From Skeletonema tropicum (taxonomy: Eukaryota; Bacillariophyta; Thalassiosirophyceae; Thalassiosirales; Thalassiosiraceae), in the NCBI GenBank assembly GCA_037178625.1, contig CM074138.1, forward strand, positions 2,232,001 to 2,296,000: a stretch of DNA of 64,000 bases, written 5' to 3'. This document shows, piece after piece, positions 55,258-64,000 of the stretch. The notes under the pieces were generated by a model that made no database searches, was not told the DNA's origin, and was given only the letters and a program-made list of their open reading frames with translations. The translations under genes were made by a program, and so were the position numbers. Every line of letters starts with the position of its first letter. Position 1 is the first letter of the stretch.

Positions 55258-56376
55258 GACTGAAGAATATGAATAGGTAACATATATATTTACTAACTGA
55301 TTGAATTACATGGAAAGTCTTCTGATTATTGATAAATCCGCAGTTTATAAAGTATGGTTCAAAGGAAGGGATAGATGCAATTGCAAGAAGCAATTTGTTG
55401 AGAAGAGATGTCCCGTTACCTTGAATTGTATTGAACACATACTCAATTCCGTCGACCGGATAGTATGGAGCACGAAACACGATCCTATGCCCTGCAGCAT
55501 AGATAAGAGCGACCATCTGTTCATTATGATGAGAACTGGAAGGCATGACATGTGTGAGAGAAGTATCCAATGTTTGACAGAACAGTAGAGCAGACACGCA
55601 CACACACATATTATTACACATACCTCAAATTGTCCAATGTGAAACAATAACGACGCTGGGGAGTGCCTGGTCCAATATCATTTAGGATCGCCTGAATAAA
55701 ATCAATCATTCTCGGCCCTGTCGTTCCCTCTCCCGTCCAAGTATCTCTCCATCTTCTTGGATTGGCACCATCTCCGGAAATTGCAAGTAGTAAGTTGTAT
55801 TTAGTGGACTTTTGATACGGTCCAGTCTGTTTCACCCTCTTCCCGACATCAGCCTTCCCTATGTTGCGATCAGCCGACTGTACTTCTACACCGCACTCGT
55901 CAAGATCAATTATATCCTGTCGTCTAATGTCTGCTATCCCATACGGATATGGCAGATTCCAATACGCCCAACGCTTGTGCTTGTTGACAGGAAGTAGGGC
56001 CTGGTACGCAGTGGTGCTCCCCTTTTTACGGGTGAGTCCAATCCACTTTTCTGTTTCTGATATTTGTGAGGGTGAGTAAAACCGAAATGTCATGCTGCCG
56101 TAATTGGCTCGGTATAAAAAGGCATTGATCTCGGCTGCTGTTGCTTTGGGGAATGTAATCCGATAGAGTGCTAGGAGGAGAAGATCATGACCGGAGCACA
56201 GTCGCACGTTTGTTACCAGTACGTCTACATGGTCGGATATGCCCTTCGTTATTTTGCAGAGCTACATGACTTCCCTCCGTTGAAGCCGACGGAAATAAAT
56301 GCAACGCACGCAGTTGATCAAAGATAGGATGATTTGACATGCCTGCAGCGTTCACGGCAATAACGAGATTACGCAT
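55193..56376 (-). pseudogene. DDE transposase (IS630/Tc1-mariner type), one frameshift
   Basis: ATG at 56376. The N-terminal helical DNA-binding part runs to GHIRPCRRTGNKRAT. Near 56187 a frameshift moves it to the frame of the catalytic part: TFPKATAAEINAFLYRANYG, then DIIDLDECGVEVQ (first Asp), RRYCFTLDNL (second Asp) and, after an intron at 55623-55536 (GTATGT to TTCCAG, joining AG|T to give SSHHNEQ), RAPYYPVDGIEYVFNTIQG (Glu). All three DDE residues remain. Without the frameshift it would be about 360 aa. It is only lightly damaged, so the element was recently active or still mobilisable. Confidence 0.75.
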
Positions 56377-56806
56377 CTCCTGTGAGTAACCATCGCCTCG
56401 ACCGCCGGTCGAAGGATGGGGGCAGCTCTCTTCCTCGTCTGCAGGGGTGGTCGATGCTCTATGTCATGTGGCATCGTTGCAATTACGTACTGCGTTGTGG
56501 CTATGGTATTTTCATCATTGTGTGCAATAATAACGGATGAGAAATGATGATTTTCACCCTTGGCGGACTTTTTTACACTGAATTCCTACGAAGAAGCAAC
56601 TATATTTTTTACCTAGGTATTTTTACTAGTTGATTTTCAACTATATTTTTTACCTAGGTATATTTTATAAAGGGGGGGGTAAAAATCAAATGATCTCGAA
56701 ATTGTAGTATATTACTATATCAGGTGCAGCGGAGATCACTCTTGGACCGTCTAGAACAACAACAGAGCGCTACGATACGACAGAGTGGCAGTAATATTTC
56801 ATTAAG

Positions 56807-57856
56807 ATGAGCGCCGATGTAGGGGAGAGAAACAAGGCGTGCTGTGCCTCCTGCAGCATTGCTGAAGGTGGTGATGTAAAATTGAAGGACTGCTCCGCTT
56901 GCAAACTTGTTCGATACTGTGGCGTTCAATGCCAGAGGGAGCATCGACCGCAACACAAAAAAGAGTGCAAGAAGCGAGCGGCTGAATTGTATGACGAACT
57001 TTTGTTCAAACGGCCTGAGAGCATCCATCGCGGCGATTGCCCGATTTTTTGTTTGCCGCTCTCGGTTGATAAACAAAAATCCGTCCTAATGGGATGCTGT
57101 TTGAAAATGATTTGTAATGGGTGTGATTATGCTAATCCCATGGACGAAGTCGGAGGGAAAGTCTTTCAAAAGTGTCCGTTCTGCCGGGAAGAACCAGCCG
57201 AGACGCAGGAAGAAATTGAGAGTAATCTGATGATGAGAATCGAAAAGAATGACCCTGTTGCGATGTACCAAATGGCTGGATTTCGTGCTCAGGAAAAAAA
57301 CTACAGCGGAGCATTTGATTATTTTTCCAAAGCAGCCGGATTGGGCCATGCTGAAGCGCATTATGAGCTATCAATGTTCTATAAGGCGCCCCTTTGGGTA
57401 GGTGTTGAGCAGGACGAGAAAAAGTTTGCGTACCATTCTGAGCAGGCTGCGATTGGTGGACACCCCGTTGCCAGGTACAATCTCGGGTATTACGAGAGTA
57501 ACAATGGCAATATTGAAAGGGCAATGAAACATTTGTTCATCGGAGCCAATCTAGGAGAAGATAATTCATTGGAAATGATCAAAACGGGTTTCAAGACTGG
57601 ATTGGTAAGTAAAGAGGACTTTGCTGCAGCACTTCGTGCACACCAGGCAGCAGTTGATGCGACGAAAAGTCCGCAGAGGGAAGAAGCATCGGTAGCTCGT
57701 CGAATTTTTCACAATTTTGATGCTACTTCAAGCGGTGATGCTGAAATCAAGGAGCGGATCATGAGGAAGACCTTCAGCAGAATGAGTCCGGATGCACGTC
57801 GTCGCGCCGTTCAGAATGCGAGAGATGGAACATTCAGGAAAAATTACAATTTTTAG
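56807..57856 (+). CDS. MYND zinc-finger / Sel1-repeat protein, 349 aa, intact
   Basis: ATG at 56807. The MYND finger is at about residues 11-50 (CCASCSIAEGG, CSACKLVRYCGVQCQREHRP, HKKEC). A second Cys cluster resembling a RING follows (CCLKMICNGCDYAN, FQKCPFCREEP, about 97-125). Sel1-like repeats cover about 140-260 (AMYQMAGFRAQEKNYSGAFD, YFSKAAGLGHAEAHYELSMF, AIGGHPVARYNLGYYESNNG). Such MYND-Sel1 proteins are numerous in diatoms, and both domains mediate protein contacts; an E3-ligase-like or scaffold role is inference. The only complete copy at a duplicated locus. Its promoter region was split by the transposon. Confidence 0.85.
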   Translation: MSADVGERNKACCASCSIAEGGDVKLKDCSACKLVRYCGVQCQREHRPQHKKECKKRAAELYDELLFKRPESIHRGDCPIFCLPLSVDKQKSVLMGCCLKMICNGCDYANPMDEVGGKVFQKCPFCREEPAETQEEIESNLMMRIEKNDPVAMYQMAGFRAQEKNYSGAFDYFSKAAGLGHAEAHYELSMFYKAPLWVGVEQDEKKFAYHSEQAAIGGHPVARYNLGYYESNNGNIERAMKHLFIGANLGEDNSLEMIKTGFKTGLVSKEDFAAALRAHQAAVDATKSPQREEASVARRIFHNFDATSSGDAEIKERIMRKTFSRMSPDARRRAVQNARDGTFRKNYNF

Positions 57857-58069
57857 TAAGTAGTCATACATGAAAAAGATTCATATTTAGTATTGTAAAA
57901 CAATATTTTCAACCAAGGCGCTCTAGCATAATAATTCTTCTGCTTCAGACTCAGGCCAGGACGATGACACGGATTGACATATCATTGTTACCATTCCTTG
58001 ATCTAGTCTTGATTGCTTTGCTGTGACAATCATCCTGCAACACATTCGCAATCTTAAAACAAAGTATCG

Positions 58070-59260
58070 TTATAACATCTCCAACGAGAATTGAGAATCT
58101 TCATGGAACCACCCAGTAGCAGCAATCCTCTGTCTCTTCCCCGTAACTTCTCTCACCAAATGAGGTAAGCTAACCGAATCGAACAATACCAAAGTTCCAG
58201 CGACAGGTGTAACATCCAATATTGTTGGTTCATCTGAACAATCAAAGTCGTGTTGAGAAATTTTGTTGTCGGCAGAAGCAGCAGCGGCAGTAGTTCCAGC
58301 GGCAGATGCAAATCGAGGATCCAATCGACTCGTACTAATCTGTGCAAATGAATCTCGAATACCCTCCTTCAAAAAGTTGGAAAAGTCAATTGGTTGTGCG
58401 GGCACATTGAAATCCCTCTCTGATAATATTTCTCGTTCTCCTTCTCCATTATTGTTATTCACTTGATACAACGCTGCACCACCACTCTCACGAAACACAT
58501 CCAAAAACACCGGATCCACACCATCATTCACCCATCCCACTTGTAAATTCCCCTCATGACAACCAACCTGTACTGTATTCTTTTCAATACTAGCCTCACT
58601 CCGTGGTAGACATCGCAATGCACCCCCCTCTTCCTTGGTCCACCCCTCATTCAAATACACTAGCCACGTCACACTTCGTCTTGTTGGGACAGTCCACCCC
58701 GTTGGCCCCTTGGTCTCCTCATGATGTTCATCCAAATGTCGTCCCAATTTCGCCCCCGGTTCATACCAATTATACGTCATTTCATGCTTCAATTTCCCCT
58801 CCTCTGCCAACGTCGGTCGATTCAACGCTTGAGCCAATTGTACCCTCAACTCTTTCATCCTCTCAGCAAACTCGGTGCGTGCCGCCACATTTCCAATATC
58901 ACTATCCCACCCCGCTCCACCACGAAAGGTTTGTCGATCGGCTTTGGTGGTGAAGCCCTGATCTTTTATGGCTGTATTGGTAAGTCCGTCTGGCCGGAAT
59001 TGACCGTCAAGGAATAATTGTTGGGCGTCATCGTGAAGGGAGGTGATTAGGTGGGGTGGGAGCCAGTTGGGAATTATAGCGACTCCGCCTCGGGAGATTT
59101 TTTGTATGTCGGTGGTGCTGATTAGAGGGGAGGATGAGGTGGAAGAACAGGATGATGATGATGATGTTGTGGCGGTGTTACTGGAGAGGCCGTGACATGA
59201 TGTGATGAAGAGATAGGCGGCAGTCGCCGCTGCTAGGGGTCTCCTACTGATCATCTTCAT
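58070..59260 (-). CDS. Secretory 2OG-Fe(II) oxygenase (prolyl 4-hydroxylase-like), 396 aa
   Basis: ATG at 59260 (MKMISRRPLAAATAAYLFIT) opens a signal peptide ending near SCHGLSS, so it enters the ER, or possibly the plastid if part of a bipartite signal. Core: RGGVAIIPNWLPPHLITSLH, YNWYEPGAKLGRHLDEHHEE with iron ligands His175 and Asp177, RRSVTWLVYLNEGW, GGALRCLPR, and GTLVLFDSVSLPHLVREV with distal His367, then KRQRIAATGWFHED with the 2OG-binding Arg. All ligands are present and the frame is intact. About 80 residues between core strands are unusually long and low complexity. Likely acts on secreted or wall glycoproteins. Confidence 0.85.
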   Translation of the reverse strand: MKMISRRPLAAATAAYLFITSCHGLSSNTATTSSSSSCSSTSSSPLISTTDIQKISRGGVAIIPNWLPPHLITSLHDDAQQLFLDGQFRPDGLTNTAIKDQGFTTKADRQTFRGGAGWDSDIGNVAARTEFAERMKELRVQLAQALNRPTLAEEGKLKHEMTYNWYEPGAKLGRHLDEHHEETKGPTGWTVPTRRSVTWLVYLNEGWTKEEGGALRCLPRSEASIEKNTVQVGCHEGNLQVGWVNDGVDPVFLDVFRESGGAALYQVNNNNGEGEREILSERDFNVPAQPIDFSNFLKEGIRDSFAQISTSRLDPRFASAAGTTAAAASADNKISQHDFDCSDEPTILDVTPVAGTLVLFDSVSLPHLVREVTGKRQRIAATGWFHEDSQFSLEML

Positions 59261-59412
59261 GGTTGAATAAATGAGTTGATTTGAATGTTATTGTATGTAT
59301 TGTGTTACGCGATGCGATGACGTCATACAAAAAGTTGATGTCCAAAAAGAAGCGGGTAGGTCGGCGCGCATGAAGTGCGATCGAAGTCAGTCGGTGCTTG
59401 GTTGAATGTTGA

Positions 59413-59583
59413 ATGGTATTGTACATACGTCGTCTTGGTTCCAATCCAGTTCTGAGGAGGTTTACTGGTGATGGTAAGAAGTTACTGTTGACTGGGGGTA
59501 TGAATGATAGTGGAGATGAAAAGGGAGAGTCATCGGAATTGATGGATGCCTACAGTGATTGGGTGGAGAGGGAGGGGTATTGA
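59413..59583 (+). CDS. Small ORF, 56 aa, divergent from the oxygenase
   Basis: Starts at ATG 59413 (MVLYIRRLGSNPVLRRFTGD) and ends SDWVEREGY with TGA at 59581-59583. A basic N-terminus with a possible mitochondrial-presequence character is followed by an acidic, Ser-containing C-terminus (DSGDEKGESSELMDAYSD). It shares a 152-base divergent promoter region with the oxygenase. Not recognised. Composition is gene-like but length is short. It could also be the last exon of a longer gene, although upstream stops make that less likely. Confidence 0.4.
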   Translation: MVLYIRRLGSNPVLRRFTGDGKKLLLTGGMNDSGDEKGESSELMDAYSDWVEREGY

Positions 59584-60992
59584 GTTCATTTGTTGAAGTT
59601 GAACTGTGTCTAGAGAGAGATGAGATAGTATGACTTAGTTAAGTACTGTTAATGTGAGTTCAGCTTGCAAGTCGAATTTGAATATCAGGCTGATGTTGAA
59701 ATGTAAGGTATCGATAAGATCCTAATGCCCAAAGGATGAATATTACCACTGCAAGTAAGGTCAAAACCCTTCTAGTTACTGTGTTATTCAAGGCGCCTTC
59801 GGCTGTCTTGAGGCAACAAGAGAGGGAGAAAATCCGCAAGTACAAAGAGGCTTGTCTTGAACGACGTCGAGACTTTTTCATCCCCCTCTGCTTCACGGCT
59901 GATGGAATGCCAGGCAGAGAGAGGCCTTAAATGCGATGCTTCAACTGGGTAAACACTTAGCTGAAAAATGGGAGCGTCAGCGTAGCCAGATGATATTCTA
60001 TGTGCGGTACGCATGTATCTTGCACTAGTCCGGGCAAACTCACTCCTGCTCCTGCACAGAGAGAGTAGGGACAGGCACCACCGTATCTGGCCACTCATTG
60101 AGAATGGGCCGGGGATGTCCAACTGGCACACCTGGAGGGAGTGGGGAGTAATCCCCTCTCCCACACCTCTGCGGTAGCAGAGAGGAAGAGTGAGGACCCT
60201 CACTCTCACCTGTCGAGAGGCAGTTGAAATTGAAAGAGGGAGGGAGGGGGAACATGCCATCACCTAGCACAAGCAACAAGAGGAGTGATGGACTTGCTAC
60301 TGATCTACGAGATAGGCGGCACTCCTCTTATTACCCAAAATGGGCAAGTTCAGATCCAGCTTGCCCAGTAAAAAATAGTTCCTGAATACCATCCTAAACT
60401 AATCATATATACCAAAAATAACAGTAGTCCAGTCGTCACCTCTGATACTGCTCCATCATTACTGACAGTTTCTTGTTTCTTCTTCGCCTCATCACGAAGT
60501 GATGACAGCAACACAAACTTTCTAGCAAAGAGACAACCTTCCCTCCTATTTTCCGTGGTGCAAATTAATCCGAGGTGCGATTTTGTTCCCGCCATGGATA
60601 TGTAACAAATTTTCGCACAAATTTTTCAATTGTTTAATTACGATAATTTAAATTGATTCAAATGCAGTCCTTTTTCTTGCTTCAATCACACACAGGGAAC
60701 TCCACACGCATAATCAAGATGGCCAAATTTGGCAAGACTCGAATAGGTAGAAATCAATGTAGGAACTCAATACTAATCGATCCGTTATCACGCGAAACTC
60801 GGATTTGGTTTGATCATCAACGCGAGATTATCGGGATTTGAGATTTGAAGTAATCATCAAACCGACTAAAAGTATATATTTATTCAGTGCTTCTGCATCC
60901 TCATGCGTTCATTCGTAGAAGACATATCATTGACATACTATTGGAGAGGTTCATGGTGCTCATTTAGATAGAAGTAAGAAGAAACTACTAAC
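59584..60992. other. 1.4-kb spacer
   Basis: Contains the second signal-anchor fragment (59660-59796). GC-richer sequence near 60030-60250 shows no recognisable RNA or protein. The rest is AT-rich, presumably including the promoter of the next gene. Confidence 0.4.
59660..59796 (-). pseudogene. Dispersed signal-anchor fragment, copy 2
   Basis: Minus strand: LNNTVTRRVLTLLAVVIFIL, then LGSYRYLTFQHQPDI, closing with a stop at 59660. Paralogue of 44805-44947. About 130 bases similar at the nucleotide level. Confidence 0.5.
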
Positions 60993-63900
60993 ATGAGTGA
61001 TGCAGATTCATCGGCGTCGGGAGGTTCTTTCCCTACGTTGGATAACATCTACGAAGAAGAAGAGGACAGCTTTATCAGTTTCAAAAAGCGCGACAAAACT
61101 AATAAGACATGCCTATCATCACCAGAAGTCAAACAGGATCTAGAACCAGACGACACTCCAGATGCAGATGCAGATGCAGATGCAGACAACAACATCATTG
61201 AGGATCTCTTTGCACAAACTGAGCTCTGCCGAACTTCCGATGATGATACACACGAAGTGACTGAATCCGATGTAACGCGGCCTACCGAGAATAGAAGACG
61301 CAGTTTCTTACAGCATGTGAAAGTTTGTTTGACTAATAATACAACAATTTCATGTGCACCCTCTGAATCTAATCATGCTGCATCCAACACTGCTGCTGCT
61401 GCTGAACCAGGTGCAAATAATAATGAGGAATCATCCTTAGTCGACACAATGGATGATGCAGATTTACCCACAGACAACTTCAGAGTTGGTATTGCTGAAA
61501 ATCCCATGAATGAAGATACTGATGATGACTCTACGTATTACTTGTACGCTTCTACATTGAGCAGAGCAAGTGCGTCTACAAAGGAGGCATCTACTGTTAG
61601 TGATACAATCATTGATACGCTTATGCGAAAATCTAAAATTGCTTCTGAGATGACGAAAGCAGGAGCTGCAAGGAGGGGCAACGAGGAAGAATCCGATAAT
61701 CAGACCTTGAGTACATACTCTTATAGGAGAGCCTACGCCGATAACATTACTCTTGGTTCAGGACACACTTCAAATGTTTCAACTATTACAAATGATTACA
61801 GCAATGACACTAAACGGAGAATTGGAATGGCAGAGGCTGTTCGTCCAACTGTTGTTGTCAAAAGTCCTGTCGATATGGATACTGGAAAACCTGTGGTCGC
61901 GACGAAGGATGAAGAGTCTGCCGCTTCATCTTCATTTCCGGCGCCTCAACCAATCTATCGTCTGAACGATGCGTCAAACTTTGGCCTGTATGAGAGTCAT
62001 GAAAACTTGCATAAAATTGTATCGTTTGGTGAAGGAGAAGGTTATGTCGACGAAGAGGCAGCAACGAGGCAAAGCGGTGGCAGCGGATGCCGCAGTTGGT
62101 TCTCATCAGCACCGCGAGTAGTCAAGGTCATGATTGTCGGCGCGATCCTGTTGCTGTTGTTTCTAGTCAGTATTGCAAGCGTCTCTATTGGAAAGATGCT
62201 ACAACAGGAAGAAACTGGAGAGAAGACTGGATTTGTTGCGATCTCATATTCTATCACAGGCGATCGCGTTGCAGAGGATATCATGGATACCGAAAGCCCA
62301 ATGCGGTCTTTGGATCCTAGCGCAACAATGAATACTTCAACCGGTGCAATATCAAGTTCAACGCTTGGGCCTTCACTGCGACCAAGCAAAGCGCCAATTT
62401 CAACCCGAAGTCCAACTGCTGAACCAACACCCAAACCAACAACACCGTCCAGCCTAATGAAGAACCCTTCCGCTCAGCCAGTAGTCCTTACATTGAATCC
62501 TTCTCCTCTTCCTAGCCGCAGTCCCACACCACCTCCCTCACCTGTACCCACTACTCGAGCTCCTTTTTACGCAGATCCGTCGTTGACTTGGATGATCATA
62601 AGAGCAGCGCAAGATACTTACATTAGCGTGAACTCGCCGGGGGAGAACTTTGGAACCTCTACCAAACTTCGTGTGGACGGGTCGCCTGAAAGACGGGGTC
62701 TCATCGGGTTCGACACATCGAGTCTTACAAGTATTCGGGAGTCTAGGCAGGAAGCACCACTACTTGGCAATAATGAGCCAAGAAAATTACTGACCGGGAT
62801 CAGAGTACTGGAAGCAAAATTACGTCTCTTTTCAGTCGACGATGGTGGCAGCGGCTCAGTTTATTTCCTTCCAAATACAAAGAAGTGGGATGAAACTAAG
62901 GTGACTGCTACCAGTATGGGAAATGGTGCAACCACGAGTGGAGGAGTCCAGATTGCTTCTTATGGTAACGTTACAGCCTTTAGATGGTATGAGATTGATG
63001 TGACAGAGGCTTTCAAAGGCGGCGCTGCAGACTTCACAACTTTTGCTATATTTTCTGAGTCTTCTAATGGAGTTTCCTTCGCTTCAAAGGAAAGAGCTGA
63101 AGGAGTGCTTGCTCCTGAGATAGTCTTTGCAATCACTGGCACAGGGACTTTCGCACCGTCAACAGATCCAGGGGTAGGCTGGCCAACAAACGCGCCCACC
63201 ACAATGACATCCGAAGATCCTTCGCCCAAACCATCACGAAAGCCGACTCAGAAGGTAAGTTCATAGTTCATATTTTGCCTTTATTGCGTCGTCGTCTCCA
63301 CAAGTATGTGATATTAACACCTTTCACTCCTTCTCTGTCTTGTATTTGTAGCCAACGGGACGGCCAACCAACCCGCCCACCACAATGATATCCGAAGATC
63401 CTTCGCCCAGACCATCTCGAAAGCCAACCCAAAAGGTGAGATATTGTGCATTTATTGCGTCTCTTCATGAGCTGTCTTCTCCTCAAATGTCTAACACTTT
63501 TCACTTGTTCTCTGCTATTCTATTTGTAGCCAACGAGAGGGCAAACCTACGAGCCCACCGCAATGCCTTCAGAAGATCCTTCGCCCAGACCATCGCGAAA
63601 GCCGACTCAAAAGGTGAGATATTGCGCAAGTATCACGTCTCTTCGCGAGTATAAGCTTAACCTCAGCTGACTAACACTTTAAACTTGTTCTCTGTGTACT
63701 ATTTGTAGCCAACGGGACGGCCAACCAACGCGCCTACCGCAATGCCTTTAGATGATCCTTCGCCCAGACCATCGCGAAAGCCGACTCAGAAGGTAAGTTC
63801 ATATTGCGCATTTATTGAATAAATAAATACAGCATTTATTGCGTCTCTTCGTGACTCCTCTTCAACTGTCTAACACTTTAATTATTTGTTCTCTGTGAAC

Positions 63901-64000
63901 TATTTGCAGCCAACAGAATGGCATTTGCATCCAACAGAATGGCCAACCTACGCGCCTACCGAAATACCGCCCAAACCATCGCGAAAGCCGACTCAAAAGG
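60993..64000 (+). CDS. Membrane DNRLRE-domain protein with tandem Pro/Thr repeat exons; 3' end outside window
   Basis: ATG at 60993. Exon 1 (60993-63254) encodes an acidic cytosolic N-terminus, a transmembrane helix (VVKVMIVGAILLLLFLVSIA, about 377-400), a Ser/Pro/Thr-rich stalk (SRSPTPPPSPVPTTRAP), and a DNRLRE-type domain (about 530-735: AAQDTYISVNSPGENFGTST, KLRVDGSPERRGLIGFDTSS, WYEIDVTEAF), a beta-sandwich found in secreted and carbohydrate-associated proteins. Next come phase-0 exons at 63352-63435, 63530-63613, 63709-63792 and 63910-63999. The first three of these encode 28 aa each and the last 30, all ending PSRKPTQK. The introns (63255-63351, 63436-63529, 63614-63708, 63793-63909) resemble each other. 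The sixth exon lies beyond the window. Probably type II, cell-surface, with a glycosylated repeat stalk. Confidence 0.85.
63255..63999 (+). repeat. Tandem exon-intron units, about 180 bp each
   Basis: Four intron+exon units in the 3' part of the DNRLRE gene. Exons are 84, 84, 84 and 90 bases, introns 97, 94, 95 and 117. Exon consensus: P-T-x-x-P-T-x-x-P-T-x-M-x-x-(E/D)-DPSPRPSRKPTQK. Introns share a TAACACTTT stretch and a TATTTGTAG-like acceptor. Confidence 0.9.

Larger units (their letters stand above)
54162..56707. mobile_element. Tc1/mariner-IS630-type transposon, 2546 bp, 200-bp TIRs, TA TSD
   Basis: The ends read CTACAATTTCGAGATCATTT inward on both strands. Inversion extends about 200 bases (54162-54361 and 56508-56707). 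TA flanks both sides (54160-54161, 56708-56709), and the paralogous spacer near 53300 shows a related uninterrupted sequence. Inside are a DDE transposase (minus) and a convergent accessory ORF region (plus). The right end lies about 100 bases upstream of the MYND gene ATG. Confidence 0.85.

Noticed and set aside
60031..60260. GC-richer segment considered as a structural RNA
   Set aside because: No match to rRNA, snRNA or tRNA features that I can recognise.

Overview
The window looks like nuclear DNA of a centric diatom (Thalassiosira/Skeletonema-like). Evidence: short GT-AG introns of about 60-135 nt, Gln/Asn/Gly-rich low-complexity proteins, a DUF6824 protein, a MYND/Sel1 gene, a type I metacaspase, DNRLRE and Cys-module surface proteins, and very TE-rich spacers. 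The lineage is inferred from gene-family content, not from a database search.

Region by region. 1-3613: a 2OG-Fe(II) oxygenase fused to a PDZ domain, broken by two frameshifts and an in-frame stop, and running off the left edge. 3903-16371: a head-to-tail array of about 2.4 kb units. Each unit holds the 5' part of a small secreted-protein gene and a single-pass Cys-module surface-protein gene. Unit 2 is inflated by three different DNA transposons (7281-9484, 9514-11453, 11557-14193). Each has TIRs and a target-site duplication, and unit 1 keeps the matching unfilled sites. 16795-23000: two small unknown genes, an oxygenase with an E2F-like promoter cluster, and a DUF6824 protein. 23389-26277: a MULE-type element with long TIRs, a 9-bp TSD and a Ty3/gypsy-like pol remnant inside. 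26.3-36.5 kb: gene-poor, with a MITE, hairpins and three Ser/Asn-rich unknown genes. 36565-46173: metacaspase, beta-helix membrane protein, secreted Cys-rich protein, an unknown Ser/Asn-rich protein and a small membrane protein. 48350-52085: a Mei2-like RNA-binding protein. 52245-57856: a duplicated MYND locus with a Tc1/mariner-IS630-type transposon (54162-56707) inserted about 100 bp upstream of the one intact MYND gene. 58070-59583: a secretory oxygenase and a divergent 56-aa ORF. 60993-64000: a membrane DNRLRE protein whose 3' half is a tandem array of near-identical exon-intron units, running off the right edge.

No operon-like logic is evident, as expected for a eukaryote. The most informative structure is the pair of duplicated loci, whose paralogous copies serve as internal references for TE insertion sites and for gene decay. 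All domain calls come from reading motifs; no search was run.
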